From NCBI GenBank assembly GCA_013396915.1, contig VWZL01002229.1, forward strand, positions 806,001-870,000: a stretch of DNA of 64,000 bases, read 5' to 3'. The notes under the pieces are model-generated. The model ran no database searches, was not told the DNA's origin, and saw nothing but the letters and a program-made list of their open reading frames with translations. The DNA comes from Stercorarius parasiticus (Eukaryota; Chordata; Aves; Charadriiformes; Stercorariidae). A program made the position numbers and the translations under genes. This document shows, in pieces, positions 51,656-62,383 of the stretch; the first letter of the stretch is position 1, and each line of letters starts with the position of its first letter.

Positions 51656-52072
51656 GTGGCAATTTCTTTTACTATCTATCAAGATCCCTTTGAGTACACT
51701 GAGAAGATGGTTCCTCTTCAGTTTTTCTCCCATGAGTTTGTTAGACAGGACAAACAAGAATGGAGGACTATATGCCTAATACCTGTGACTCTGAAAGGCT
51801 TTAAGGATGAAAAACCTAATACAAGCTCCCAACCACAATCTAGGACAAAACCAGTTTTAGCTCTACGTAAAAAGGAAAGTAGCAGAAGCACCGTTCTGTC
51901 TTCGTATTTCAGTGAAGGATTGACACATAAACATTATTCAGAGGTGACAGAATTAAGGCCTGCAATAGCAGACTTCTTTGAAAAGAAGGAAAAAAGTGTT
52001 TTGATTAGAGTGTGTAAGTACGTTCACAGTGAGGAAAAAAAAAAAAAGATCCTAAAGAGCTCAACAATTTAA
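51656..52072 (+). other. Unexplained 138-codon open frame (doubtful coding)
   Basis: The frame is already open upstream from a plausible splice acceptor (a T-rich tract ending CCTTGAAG at about 51646). It reads EDTKVAISFTIYQDPFEYTE before running on to a stop after KKKKILKSSTI. The translation is hydrophilic and lysine/serine-rich, with no domain or signal that I recognise. The end is an A-run. It lies antisense to NFIB and directly before an ancient CR1 tail. An open frame of this length is expected about once by chance in 64 kb of this composition (rough estimate). It could be a relic of a retrocopied gene or a lncRNA exon, or mean nothing. Confidence 0.2.
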
Positions 52073-52099
52073 TCATGAATGGCAGAACAAGAACTACAG

Positions 52100-52320
52100 G
52101 GTGAAGCCAAAAAACCTCCATTTAGCAGCAGCAAGAATGACAAACCATTGGAACAAACTACCAAGGGAAGCAGTGGATACTCCTCTCCAACCAAGGCTAC
52201 ATAGCTTTCTGGAAATGGGCTCAACCAAATGCAAGTTTGGCCAAGAAGAATTGCTACTGGGTTACACTGAGGTCAAACTACCAGACCAAACATCCATTCT
52301 GACCTCAGGCTCCGTGTATT
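52100..52320 (+). mobile_element. Ancient CR1/L3-type LINE 3' relic
   Basis: CATTGGAACAAACTACCAAG and then GGAAGCAGTGGAT reproduce the 'GGAACAxxxTACCAAGGGAAGCxGTGGATTCTCCATC' segment of old sauropsid CR1 elements. The matching peptide NHWNKLPREAVDTPLQPRLH corresponds to the familiar NxLPREVVDxPSLxxFK motif. Downstream words (TTTCTGGAAATGGGC, ACTGAGGTCAAACTACCAGA) fit the decayed tail 'TTTCTGGAAGAT...CAGGAGGTCAGACTAGATGA'. It is much older than the typical avian CR1 copies nearby, and the terminal repeat is lost. Confidence 0.75.
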
Positions 52321-52654
52321 CGCTTCATTTTTTAAAGCAGTCAAGGGGATTTCTTCTTTGGAAGAAATAAATGCACAAGTAATTTTGATTCTACCATCTT
52401 ACCTTTGATTTGTGCTTGACTCTTAGCATTGTCCACATGGAACCATTCTTGTATGAAATGCGAATGAACACTGGCCCGACTCAGAGCAAAAAATCTTATC
52501 ATCCAAACTGACTCCCCAATGCTCTAATCATTTTCTCTCACAGTAACAAATTTTGAGATACATTTCTGTATCTCAGATGACACATCTATTTCATGTATCT
52601 AAACTTGGAAAATAAAATTTCTGTATATGGTAATTGTCTATTATTTATTACTGT

Positions 52655-52862
52655 AATTAGAAAGAGATGTGATTTAAGCCAAGGACTCAAGCACTCCTGT
52701 ATTCTGTATTCTGCCTCTTTCAAGAAATGTGACCCTGACTAAGTAACTTAGCACTTCTTTCTTAATTTCTTCATCTGTAAAACGGAGATAATGCTACTTA
52801 TTTACATATCTCAGTGTGTAATGTGAATTAGCTAATGTTTTAAAGTGCCATGAAGTTGAAAA
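52655..52862 (+). mobile_element. MIR SINE
   Basis: The tRNA-derived SINE core is readable. GTGACCCTGACTAAGTAACT corresponds to 'GTGACCTTGGGCAAGTCACT', and CATCTGTAAAACGGAGATAA corresponds to 'CATCTGTAAAATGGGGATAA'. AGTGTGTAATGTGAATTAGC and TAAAGTGCCATGAAG correspond to the 3' part. MIR is one of the oldest identifiable SINEs in amniotes and is scarce and diverged in birds. The tRNA-like 5' part is weak. Confidence 0.85.
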
Positions 52863-55800
52863 GCCATCTTTAAACACAGTTTGATTAACAGAACCACACA
52901 TACCATCTGCAAATCAATAACAGTAAAATTCTTCCAGAGATTTCTTGAAAAGATCAATAATAATTATACTGAAAAGGGAGTCTAAAGAATTTAATACCTT
53001 CAAGGTTGTTCTGGTTTAGTTGTATTCATGAATGTCACAGTTTGAACACAGAAATACCAACGTAGTTTCTGAAAAATGACTGAGAGCAGCCTCACTGAAA
53101 ACAAAGTGCACAGGAGTTCAGGACTGAAGCCCTACTACCTTTACATAAACTTTGTGTCTGTCATGAACCTTTCTCCTGTTCTATAGATCAGATATGTCTG
53201 CTGGGAGTAAAAAAAAAAAAAAAAGACTATGATGAAAGCCAAGTTTTAATTTAGAATTTAATAAAAATTGATTAAGCATCACAGAGCACAAATAAAGCTG
53301 CTCCATAAATCTCTCAGCTCTTTTTGTGCAGGAATGAAAGAAAACACTGTCTGCTGAAGCAGATGACAGATGCTGGCTTAAAGATAAGTATTATTTATAC
53401 TTCTGTACCAGATTTCTTCTTATGCATATCTTATCATGCATGGATATACAATCAACAAAGCAATTATTCTGTATCAGTCAAAGACATTACAACATACTTT
53501 TACTCCATGGGAATTTATTTTATATGGTTCATTGTTCAATAAAAAATGGAAAAAGAAAACTTTCAAGAAAATGTTTAAATTATGTCTGAAATACTCTTTC
53601 ACACTGAAGTACTGAAATAGAGCAACTGAAAGCTTTATAAACTGTCATGTTCAGAAATGCACTGATGCTTTGTGAATCAGTAGGGAATATCTGCAATATC
53701 TGCAAATATCTGCAATCAGGGAAGTTTTAATGAAATTAGCTACTCTGGATGATTCCTCCACAAACTAGGCTGGTAACCTCCCCCCTCCTTGCAAAATGTC
53801 GAGTATCTGCACACAATCCATGGCAGCAGTTTTTAGCATTATCATGGATATGGGTACAGACAAATATATTTGGTATAAAATAATTCATTTGTCCATAAGA
53901 AAAATTAAATATAACTTCCAAGTTTCAATGCCTTTTCTTTCTCCTCCCTCTGAATGCTCACATTCAGCAATAGCCCCCTGGAACACTACATTTTTCTGGC
54001 TTAATGGACTAAAAGAAGAGGAAGAAAAGGATACAATCAGTTAAATGGCTGAAGCAATCTTCCTGCCATGATCTACTGTAATTTGTCTAAAAAGAGAGGT
54101 TGAGAAATGCAGACATAAAAGGCATGTTTCTGCCATGATATACAGGCACCTACATCATAATCACAAAAGAATGGTTCTGAGAGAATTCATATGACAATTC
54201 TTCAAAATTACATTGGCAAAAAATTAACTTGTAGGCTCTTTCTTTAATTGAGTAAAGTTATCTCCTGAGAATTAGAAATGTACAACTAAAACAGGAATCA
54301 TAAATCAGCACTTATGCTGTAGTACGCAATCAATTTCTCTTTTTTGAATTATGCATGAATACACTATAGGAGCATATCAATTAGAGGACGATAACTCTTC
54401 ATGAGTTTCTACAATACTCTCCTTCCCCGTAAAGCTACACCACATGGGAAAGAGTCTACCTGAGTAAAGAATAAACCCTCTTTTCAAAATCTGGCTACCA
54501 ATATCCACTGGAAGTATCTTGACAACTGGTGTTAGGATTAAGATTGGAGTAAATTAAAACACTTTAAAATAGTGCACATATATATCTCACCTCTGTATGA
54601 ATAGTCTGCTTTTTCATTTATAGTGAATGACACTCACCAAGACTGACTACAATATTTATGGGATTTAAACAGTTTTACATTCTTCCTTCTAATTAAAAAT
54701 GCTGTCACTACCAATTTTCTGTCATGCCTGGACCCTTCAAAGTGAAGAGGTGTTCTGGGATAGAAAAGCAATTAAAGGTCACAAATAAAAAGCCACAGAA
54801 ACAAGTGCAGGTGTCTCTAGAGGAGACTGCTATTTGCGTTCTTGCTTTCCTTTCACTCCTGAACAAGGAAATTGTGTCTCATTGGCATTCTGGGTGGGAT
54901 GAAAATACATACTTCCAGGTGAAAGAGCTAAGGTATCTCCCAATAGCAACAGATCCAAGTTATCATAGGGTTTTAGAAGTTCTTTTAGCAGATAGTTGAT
55001 GAAGTTATTTACAACGACTGGTCAGGAACCAATCAACTATTGTCTGCCAGGCAGCCATTTGAACTTATGACCTAAAACAAAGAGGCTTAGGAATAAGGTT
55101 ACTTTCAAGTTTTAGAAAATGTGAGGATAAAGACTCTGAAAGCAGCACCAAAATAAATGAACTGTATGTGGTCTAAAAGTAGGAAGCATTATTTCCAAAT
55201 TGTCGCTCACTGGTTGAGCTGTTCGGGGTATTGTCCTATAAATCATTGGAGTCCAAGTATTAACATTCATAGCAGAAGGTAGGATGGTAGAACATACACA
55301 GATATATATATATGTATGTATACACATGTGTGAAAAGAATCTATTAGCAAGGTATCCCCAGAATGTCATTTTATCTTTGCATTTCTCTGTTTGCCATTTT
55401 CTTAACAGGTAGGAAAATAATTTTCGAATGCAGCAAACATGAAGAACCAGCTAAGTTGTGTTGTAAGTAATGCAAAGGTACGCCAGCTTACACTACGTAC
55501 AGATTTGACATTGTGTCTACACATGTAACAGATGGAATACAAAGACATTCCAGAATAATAAGCTTTTATGCTTCTCATAATTTTCAGATAGGGAAATGTC
55601 CGTAAGTGGACAAAGACTTCCACTGACTTCATAAGAATTTGGATTAGTTCGCTTGAATCATATTAACACAGCAAACTCCCTTTTTCAGAAGTCTGTCTAA
55701 AAAAGCCAGTGGCATGTTTTAAATTATTAATGACTCTAAATGTATCTTGGAAACAATCTCATTACCAAGCAAAATATTACACACAATACCTGCTAAAAAT

Positions 55801-56430
55801 ATACCTATCCTACAGTCTTCGTTTTAGCATTTCCTTGCTTTTGGTGCGACAGTACAATAACTATTTCCACCAACTCACAGCATCCCCCAATAAACAGAGT
55901 TTTCATTAATATAACCTTTGTGGTTTACAATTATGACTTACTCATTACACTTCAGATATAGCCAACAGTCAGTCTCATGTTTATGACAATCAGGTTTTCA
56001 AGCCTATTCAGAAATGTAACTCTCCCTCTACCCTGAATATCCCGTTTTATCTTTCATAGAAGACACATCAAAAGTTTTATTGGAAGAAATATACATGAGT
56101 ACATCTGTCATAATAAATAAATACTAAATGTTCTGGGTCTTTCAAAGAGTTGACTTTTCTTTTGTCTATCTTTCCTCCAGGGATTTCTGCAGTGTAGGAT
56201 CTTAGGGCTTGAGTAATTAGCAGAATGTCGCATTTCATTAAAAAATAAAACAAACCTTAGAAACTTCAAAGGAAAACAAATCTAATGGCATTTCTCTGAA
56301 ATTTGGCAAGAAGGGCATTGGGGGAGAAAAAAAAAGCAAGTCTTGCCTCTGAAGATTAAAATATGCAACAAGTGAGACAAAGAAGTGGCATCCCTACTCA
56401 ACAATGTCCTCTCCAACACCCACTCTTCAA
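52863..56430. other. Gene-free intron block with simple repeats
   Basis: It contains an A16 run at 53209-53224, three imperfect copies of ATATCTGCAA at 53687-53716 and a (TA)/(TG) alternation at about 55300-55328. No gene or interspersed repeat was recognised. Confidence 0.5.
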
Positions 56431-56434
56431 AGGG

Positions 56435-56790
56435 AAGCACTGTCAGTGCTGAGCTGCTAAACAGTTAATCTTCAGTAACTCCACTAAAGAGCGCTAGTGG
56501 CAGCCTGCCCATCATTCTTTTAGACAGAGCTTGTCAGAGAAAGTAGGGCAGCTTGTCCAGCCCGGCCGCCAGTCAACTGATTACTAGCGAGCTCAATGGG
56601 GCTGCCGGCCAACCCCCGAGACTGCTGCCAGCCCCTTGGGTATTCAAAGGCCAGCATCCAGTGTGGCTCACTTTGCCAGAATCACATGATGTCAGTGCTG
56701 TTTTCTCCTGACCAGAATAACCAGTCATTCAGGTTGCTGCAAATGGTATGCAAACAAATGGCACCAGCTCAGCAAGGCTTGTGCCTGCAT
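56435..56790. promoter_or_regulatory. Candidate regulatory element with an NFI-like site
   Basis: A compositionally richer, repeat-free stretch. GGGGCTGCCGGCCAA (56598-56612) read on the minus strand is TTGGC-CGGCA-GCCCC, a perfect half plus a 3-of-5 second half at the right spacing. Nearby GTATGCAAAC (about 56746) resembles an octamer/POU site. This is inference from motifs. Confidence 0.3.
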
Positions 56791-58538
56791 TAACTTCCAG
56801 GGGTTACAGGCAGAGGAAGGGACAACTCACCTCTGCAGCCTGTGTTCCTGCCCTTGGATAGACGGTGTCCATTCAGGCCTCCTGCCATAGCTACATGAAA
56901 ACTGAACAAATCCCACTCTGGAAAGAACATTTCTAAGTAATTTTAAAGACAGAGATGACACCAGATCACTGGGTCTGGTAGAGCTGCACAGAAACCAGGG
57001 AGATATTTACAGCTACAGGTATGGAACGGAAATAAAACTCCTAAAATGTGTTAGAAGAGAATGCATATTCACTTAACATCTAAGGAAATTTGGAATTGAA
57101 AAGAAATAATGAAACTGATGTTCAAGTGGTATGCTTTTCATAAAAGATTTCTCTCCGTGAAAATCGCACCCAAGCTGACACACAGACCTGTCCACTTTTA
57201 TCTGATATACTCAACAGCATACATCATACTATAGATATGCAAAGCATTTGCAAAGTGAAATGCAGTGATGATGAAAAAAGAACTAGGTTTCTTTTCCACT
57301 TCAAAAGTTTGCAGGTCCATCTTCCCCTGAGAAGGCAGCTGTGCTGATGCAGTTAATGTTCTGAACTCTCATCTTTGTCTAGCAACAGTGGAGCTACACC
57401 AGGTAACCCTTTTCCTGCAGGATACAGGTGTATGTTTCGAAGGAGAGTCCTCTGGACCTCATGGAGAATAACCAGTAAGAAGAAGGGAAAATATGAAGAA
57501 AGGAAGAAAGGGTAGAGAGTATCTCCAGCACCCTTATACCAGAAAAAAGTGATGGAGCTACCATTCTTCTTGTTTACGTAAGCTGCAGGGCAGGGCAGGG
57601 CAGATATCACAAAAGAAACATATAGAGAAATGGTTGATTTAACAGTCGCCAGAGTAATTTTCACAAAGGCAAGTTCTACTGCCTTTGACCACTGTTAGGT
57701 AGTATCTCAGTGTCAGATGCAAAAGAGGCAGTGATGCAAGATACAAACCAGATGAGTATAGTAGAAAAATTGGCTTTAAACACTGAGCTAGAGCCTCAGG
57801 CACAACACAGCTGCCCAGAATAGTTTAAGAAGCCAGGAATTCTCACAACACAGACACAGGGTTGGGGAAAGAAAAAAAAAAACAAAAAACAACACAACTC
57901 TGGCTGACAAAGTAAGCATGTCAGGGTGGATGGGTGACAAAAGCAGATGGGGTTGAAATGCAGCCCCAAACCCCTTTGGCTCAAATGCCTGTCCTTGTCT
58001 CTCTAGATGTGTGCCAGTGTCTGCCTGCAAAAATGCAGGGACTCCTTTTCATTTGGAAGACCACTGCCAGTTTCCAAAGTCGATCTAACAGTAACTTCTC
58101 AGCTCTTGACTTGTCCTTTTTCACCCTAACGTGTAACTCTCTTGTGGAATTATGAATTAGAGTTAAATCACACATAACTTTAAACCTCAGCCAATTATCA
58201 GCAGAAGCACAGCGCTCTGAAATAACAACAGGTGTGTGTTTCTCAGATTTCTTTGGCATCAGCAACATCCTCCTCCCCTACAGCATTTGCGACTTTCAAC
58301 AAATGGCCTTTCTATCTCTTCCTTCGTGTAAGGGGAAAGGGTATAAGGTTGCATCTATGACAACCATTTCTATTAACTTGGAAAAGCAGCCATGACTGTA
58401 AAAGGAAAATAATCTGTCAAATTCCAGAAGTTAAAAAAAGTGGCGGTCCAATAATAACCAAGAGAGGTAAAAACTGTCACTCATTTAATTTCCTAGGCTC
58501 AAGAACAAAAGCATATCACACGCTTTGTTTGATTGGTT
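56791..58538. other. Gene-free intron block
   Basis: Nothing was recognised beyond a short (GGGCA)3 repeat near 57586-57602 and an A-rich run at about 57870-57890. Confidence 0.5.
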
Positions 58539-58549
58539 GGGGGGGGGGN
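58539..58549 (+). repeat. G10 homopolymer ending in an ambiguous base
   Basis: TTGG is followed by a run of G that stops at an N (58549). This is a typical sequencing or joining failure at poly(G). The true run length is unknown. Confidence 0.9.
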
Positions 58550-61500
58550 TGTCATTCAGGTTCAGTACTCTTCCACCTGGTGGCAATTAGGCTTGTAGTG
58601 TATATTCTTCTAAAACCTGTTAAAAGCGTATACCACATCACACAGTATCACAGACCAACTGATGACGGATGTTCTTCAGAGTAATGTCACTTATTATTGG
58701 GAAAAGCACAGTACAATAGCTACACTATATACAAGCTAAGCAAAACCATGACTTATGACTGACAAATTAAATGCAAACACTTTGGGCAAATCTTTTGGAA
58801 ATCTGAATATCCAGGATGCAAAGCATGGAGCTGGCATTCAAGATTTCAGTATTCTCTCAAATTCCATGTAAACTAATTGTTGTGCCTCACTTCACCTCCT
58901 ATAAGGCTGATATACGAGGCAGTCATATTCATCTATTGAAAAATGTACATTTTTAATGAAATGTGATCTTCACTGCCACTAACAACTTGTTCCATGACTT
59001 CATCTGGTCCCATATGTTACAAAATCTCTCAATACTCTATACAATCTGTCATTTTGACATTTCCCTCTTGCTACTTATATCCACTGCTATCAATCCCAAA
59101 CATAAGATTAATTTAATTAGTGGTATAATACTAAGAGTCAACTCCAGATTTCAAGGTCACTGCAGTTTTGGTTTCTCCAGTTATTCATTCCAAACAGAAC
59201 AGTGTTTGATATATGCACTTCATACAGAGGCTGTCCGCTGTTACTGAATACTCTGTTATTCTCAATTTTTGAGTACTAGAAACCACAATACATGCCACAG
59301 GACAAGCCCAGCCCTTTGATCCTGTTGTTTCTTTATCAGCTTATATTTTTTTCCCCCAAATTCCATCCTTAACTTTCTTAAATTTAAGTTAAGACTAAGG
59401 AAAGTGGTGGGGGAAACATGTTTTTATATTTTGCTTGAAACATAGAGCTGCAAAATGTTTTTACACTTATAACTGGCCGTAAGGTATTTTACTTTCACTG
59501 AGTCCATGTGGCAAGGATTAAGCTGTAGTGAAATATCAGTCAAATACCCCCTTTTCTGACAAGCAGGTCAGAAAAGCAGTTAATTATCATTTTCTCCATG
59601 GTGACCCACAACGTCTCTTTCAAATTTTCTAAAAATAGGTAAACAATAGGGATGGAAAACCTATGCATGAAAAGGTGTCTGAAAACTCTACAGAGTGGTC
59701 ACAAATCACAGGAATGGAGAGTTGGTAGCAAGTTTCCATATCACTGCAGGAAAATGGTCATTTCTTGGACTGGTCACAATGAAATGGAAGGTCAAAAAAC
59801 AAGGGGGGAAAAGTCGTCTGATCTTGGAATGAAGAGACGGGCAGACCACAGGACTGAAATAATCCTGTCCATCGAACACCCTGGCCTTTGGTGTTTGAGT
59901 AAGCCGAGCAGCGTCCTGGGTGCAGGTCCTCACCCCACTCACCAGGCTTACACAGGGTCCTGTCACCGCCATGCCCGGACACACAGGGGATACACATAAC
60001 CGAGCACAGGGCACTCGGGCAGCCAGGAGACCAGGACCAGCACGGCCTTACCAGCCACCGAGCAGCACGGCACGTAGCAGAAACAAAGCAGTTGTTCCCA
60101 TCCGTGCCTTGAAGAAATGCCCTGAAGATTTTTTTTTCTTTTTAACAGTTCCGTGGCAGGCTTTCACAGGACTGAACGAACAACACACCCAGAGGTGGCA
60201 GGCAGCTGAACTGCCTTACAGCTCTGCATTTTTTAACCGGTTTTTCTTTTTAAGTCTACTGCAAGATGTTTGGGGGGCTGATGGAGAGCAGAACTTTGTG
60301 GCAGGAGGCACTGCAAGCCTCATTTTACTGAGGGGAAAAAAGACAAAGCTGAAGAGCAGCCCAGTCTCTTGAAATTCTCCTTTGAAAGTAACTGGATACC
60401 AAGCATATTAAGTTACAGTCTTTAATGAGACAATTTAGTTAGAGCCTCTCAAGTTCATCATTTTTCATTTGTCTATACACTTTGCTGGGATGAGGCACCT
60501 GCCTCTACAGGAGTTACGCTTCCTTCCCTTCCTTCCCCCCATACACATGCCACCGCAAATCTGAAGGGATATTTCAATCACCACTTTGATAAAGGAGATC
60601 ATTTTGGCATACAGGTGATCTCCTAGCAGATTAAGGATATTTACTTTCTTCCTGATGGATCATTCCCAGAGATACCAGCACAACACAACCTACGCAATTA
60701 GTTTTCACAGGTGGCTGTTTTGCCTCCAGTAAAACTGCTTTCTTTCTCCTCCTGCAAGTCATAGCAGAGCAAATGTATATAAAAACATTTCAGATATGAA
60801 ATAAACACTTTCATAAAAGCAGCTGTGATGCAATGCATCATTTCTGTCTGACCTGAGCTATGGAATGAACTTTTGTTGCCAGGATCAAAGATGGTAAGGA
60901 GAGAGTGGAGGATGGGGGGCAGGACAGGGCTGGGGGAAGATCAGGGCTCAGAATAGCACAGTGTAAAATAACCTCAAATACTCAAAGGGTAAATGCCAGT
61001 TCAGTGCAAGCTCACACTCTCTGTGTACTCTGCTGGGCAATCCGTGCAACCAGGGACACACTGCCGTGCAAGACAAACCAAGGCAGTTGTCCACAACCCA
61101 CCCTGTAGAGCCGAGAGCTGCAGAAAGACAAGCCCCCCACATATTATGTGCCACAGGCAGCAATGAACTTCCCAAAGCATGACAAAAAGCACATCTGAAG
61201 ATGTAATTTCACCCTCACACACTTTTACTGGTCACTGTCTTTAAAAACTGCTGTCTCCCATTTTCAAGAACTGTACTTTCAAGATACTACAATGCCAATG
61301 CGGAAATCTCAAACTAAACAGCCATTAAAGATGTTTCTATGTCAAGGGTCTCAAACTGCTACACAGTAGGGGTTCAAGCGCAATTTTTTCCCAAGTTCTT
61401 TCAGGACTACCGTATATAGGAATTTGACTACATTATTTAAACATGTGGCAAGCTTCTTCAAAAAAGATATATATTTTTTAGTGTTAGAAGAAGAAAACTT

Positions 61501-61898
61501 AGAAGAAAAACCTTACTTATTTTTGTTAAGTATCTCCTTCTTTACATGCCCATGGTATGGAGCCTACAAAGGGATTTGCACATCCAGGCTCCACAACTGA
61601 ACTGGATTTTTCACAAAATTGCCATGTGCAAACCTAACCATGATGGATCAGGTCTCGCTTCTAGCTGGTAGNTCTTTGACAACTTCTTCAGCTTACTGAT
61701 TTCTGTGAAAAATTACAATTTTTATCCAGCCAATTTTGTGTACCATAACGAGAGCAAGTGGGCATTACTCCTAGAGGCTTCAACCTCACTTAGGACACGA
61801 ACTTTTAGCCTTTTCAGAAACACAAAGAAAAAAAAAAAAACTGTGACTAAAACTGTGCTGATCTTTCATGTAATAGTTTGAGTTTGATATTGATTGCT
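58550..61898. other. Gene-free intron block with a GC-rich patch and one N
   Basis: It is AT-rich except for 59820-60110, which is GC-richer and gives overlapping open frames on both strands (59652-59999 and 59920-60372 plus, 59706-60014 minus). None has a domain. A single N is at 61672. Confidence 0.5.
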
Positions 61899-62064
61899 AG
61901 GTAGCTATGTACACCACAGCGGCTTCATCCTCAAATTCACTGCAGAAAACAGAGGCAGCAGGAGTCCACAGCTCTCCTAAGAAAAATCATTACCAACTAA
62001 AACTAACATAGCCAGTTTAGTAAATTTGACTGTAGTTAACCAATAATTAAGATCTCAGTGATGA
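61899..62064 (+). repeat. 166-bp duplication, copy 1 (probable assembly artefact)
   Basis: This segment (AGGTAGCTATGTACACCACA ... CTCAGTGATGA) is base-for-base identical to 62218-62383. Its right edge is an N at 62065. Confidence 0.95.
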
Positions 62065-62217
62065 NCACAAGCCCCTTGTGAGCTTCCACAAGGTGTCAAT
62101 TGAACAAGAAAACTCTGTCCTTAAACATTTTTTCACACATTTTTCTCTTTCCAAAAATGCAATGCATAAAATAATCTTTTAGTGCTAGAGAAAGAAACAG
62201 AAAAGGGAGGCAGGGGN
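62065..62217. other. Orphan 151-bp segment bounded by single Ns
   Basis: The segment lies between N at 62065 and N at 62217. It sits between two identical contig ends, so its placement is doubtful. It contains a small hairpin (CCTTGTG / CACAAGG). Confidence 0.85.
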
Positions 62218-62383
62218 AGGTAGCTATGTACACCACAGCGGCTTCATCCTCAAATTCACTGCAGAAAACAGAGGCAGCAGGAGTCCACAGCTCTCCTAAG
62301 AAAAATCATTACCAACTAAAACTAACATAGCCAGTTTAGTAAATTTGACTGTAGTTAACCAATAATTAAGATCTCAGTGATGA
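62218..62383 (+). repeat. 166-bp duplication, copy 2 (probable assembly artefact)
   Basis: Identical to 61899-62064 at an offset of 319 bp. Its left edge is the N at 62217, after which the sequence continues uniquely from 62384. Confidence 0.95.

Noticed and set aside
52101..52370. 89-codon open frame as a protein
   Set aside because: Its NHWNKLPREAVDTP segment is the translated tail of an ancient CR1/L3 element, so it is repeat-derived.
59652..60372. Overlapping open frames of 102-150 codons
   Set aside because: They overlap on both strands in a GC-richer patch and show no domain or splice structure.
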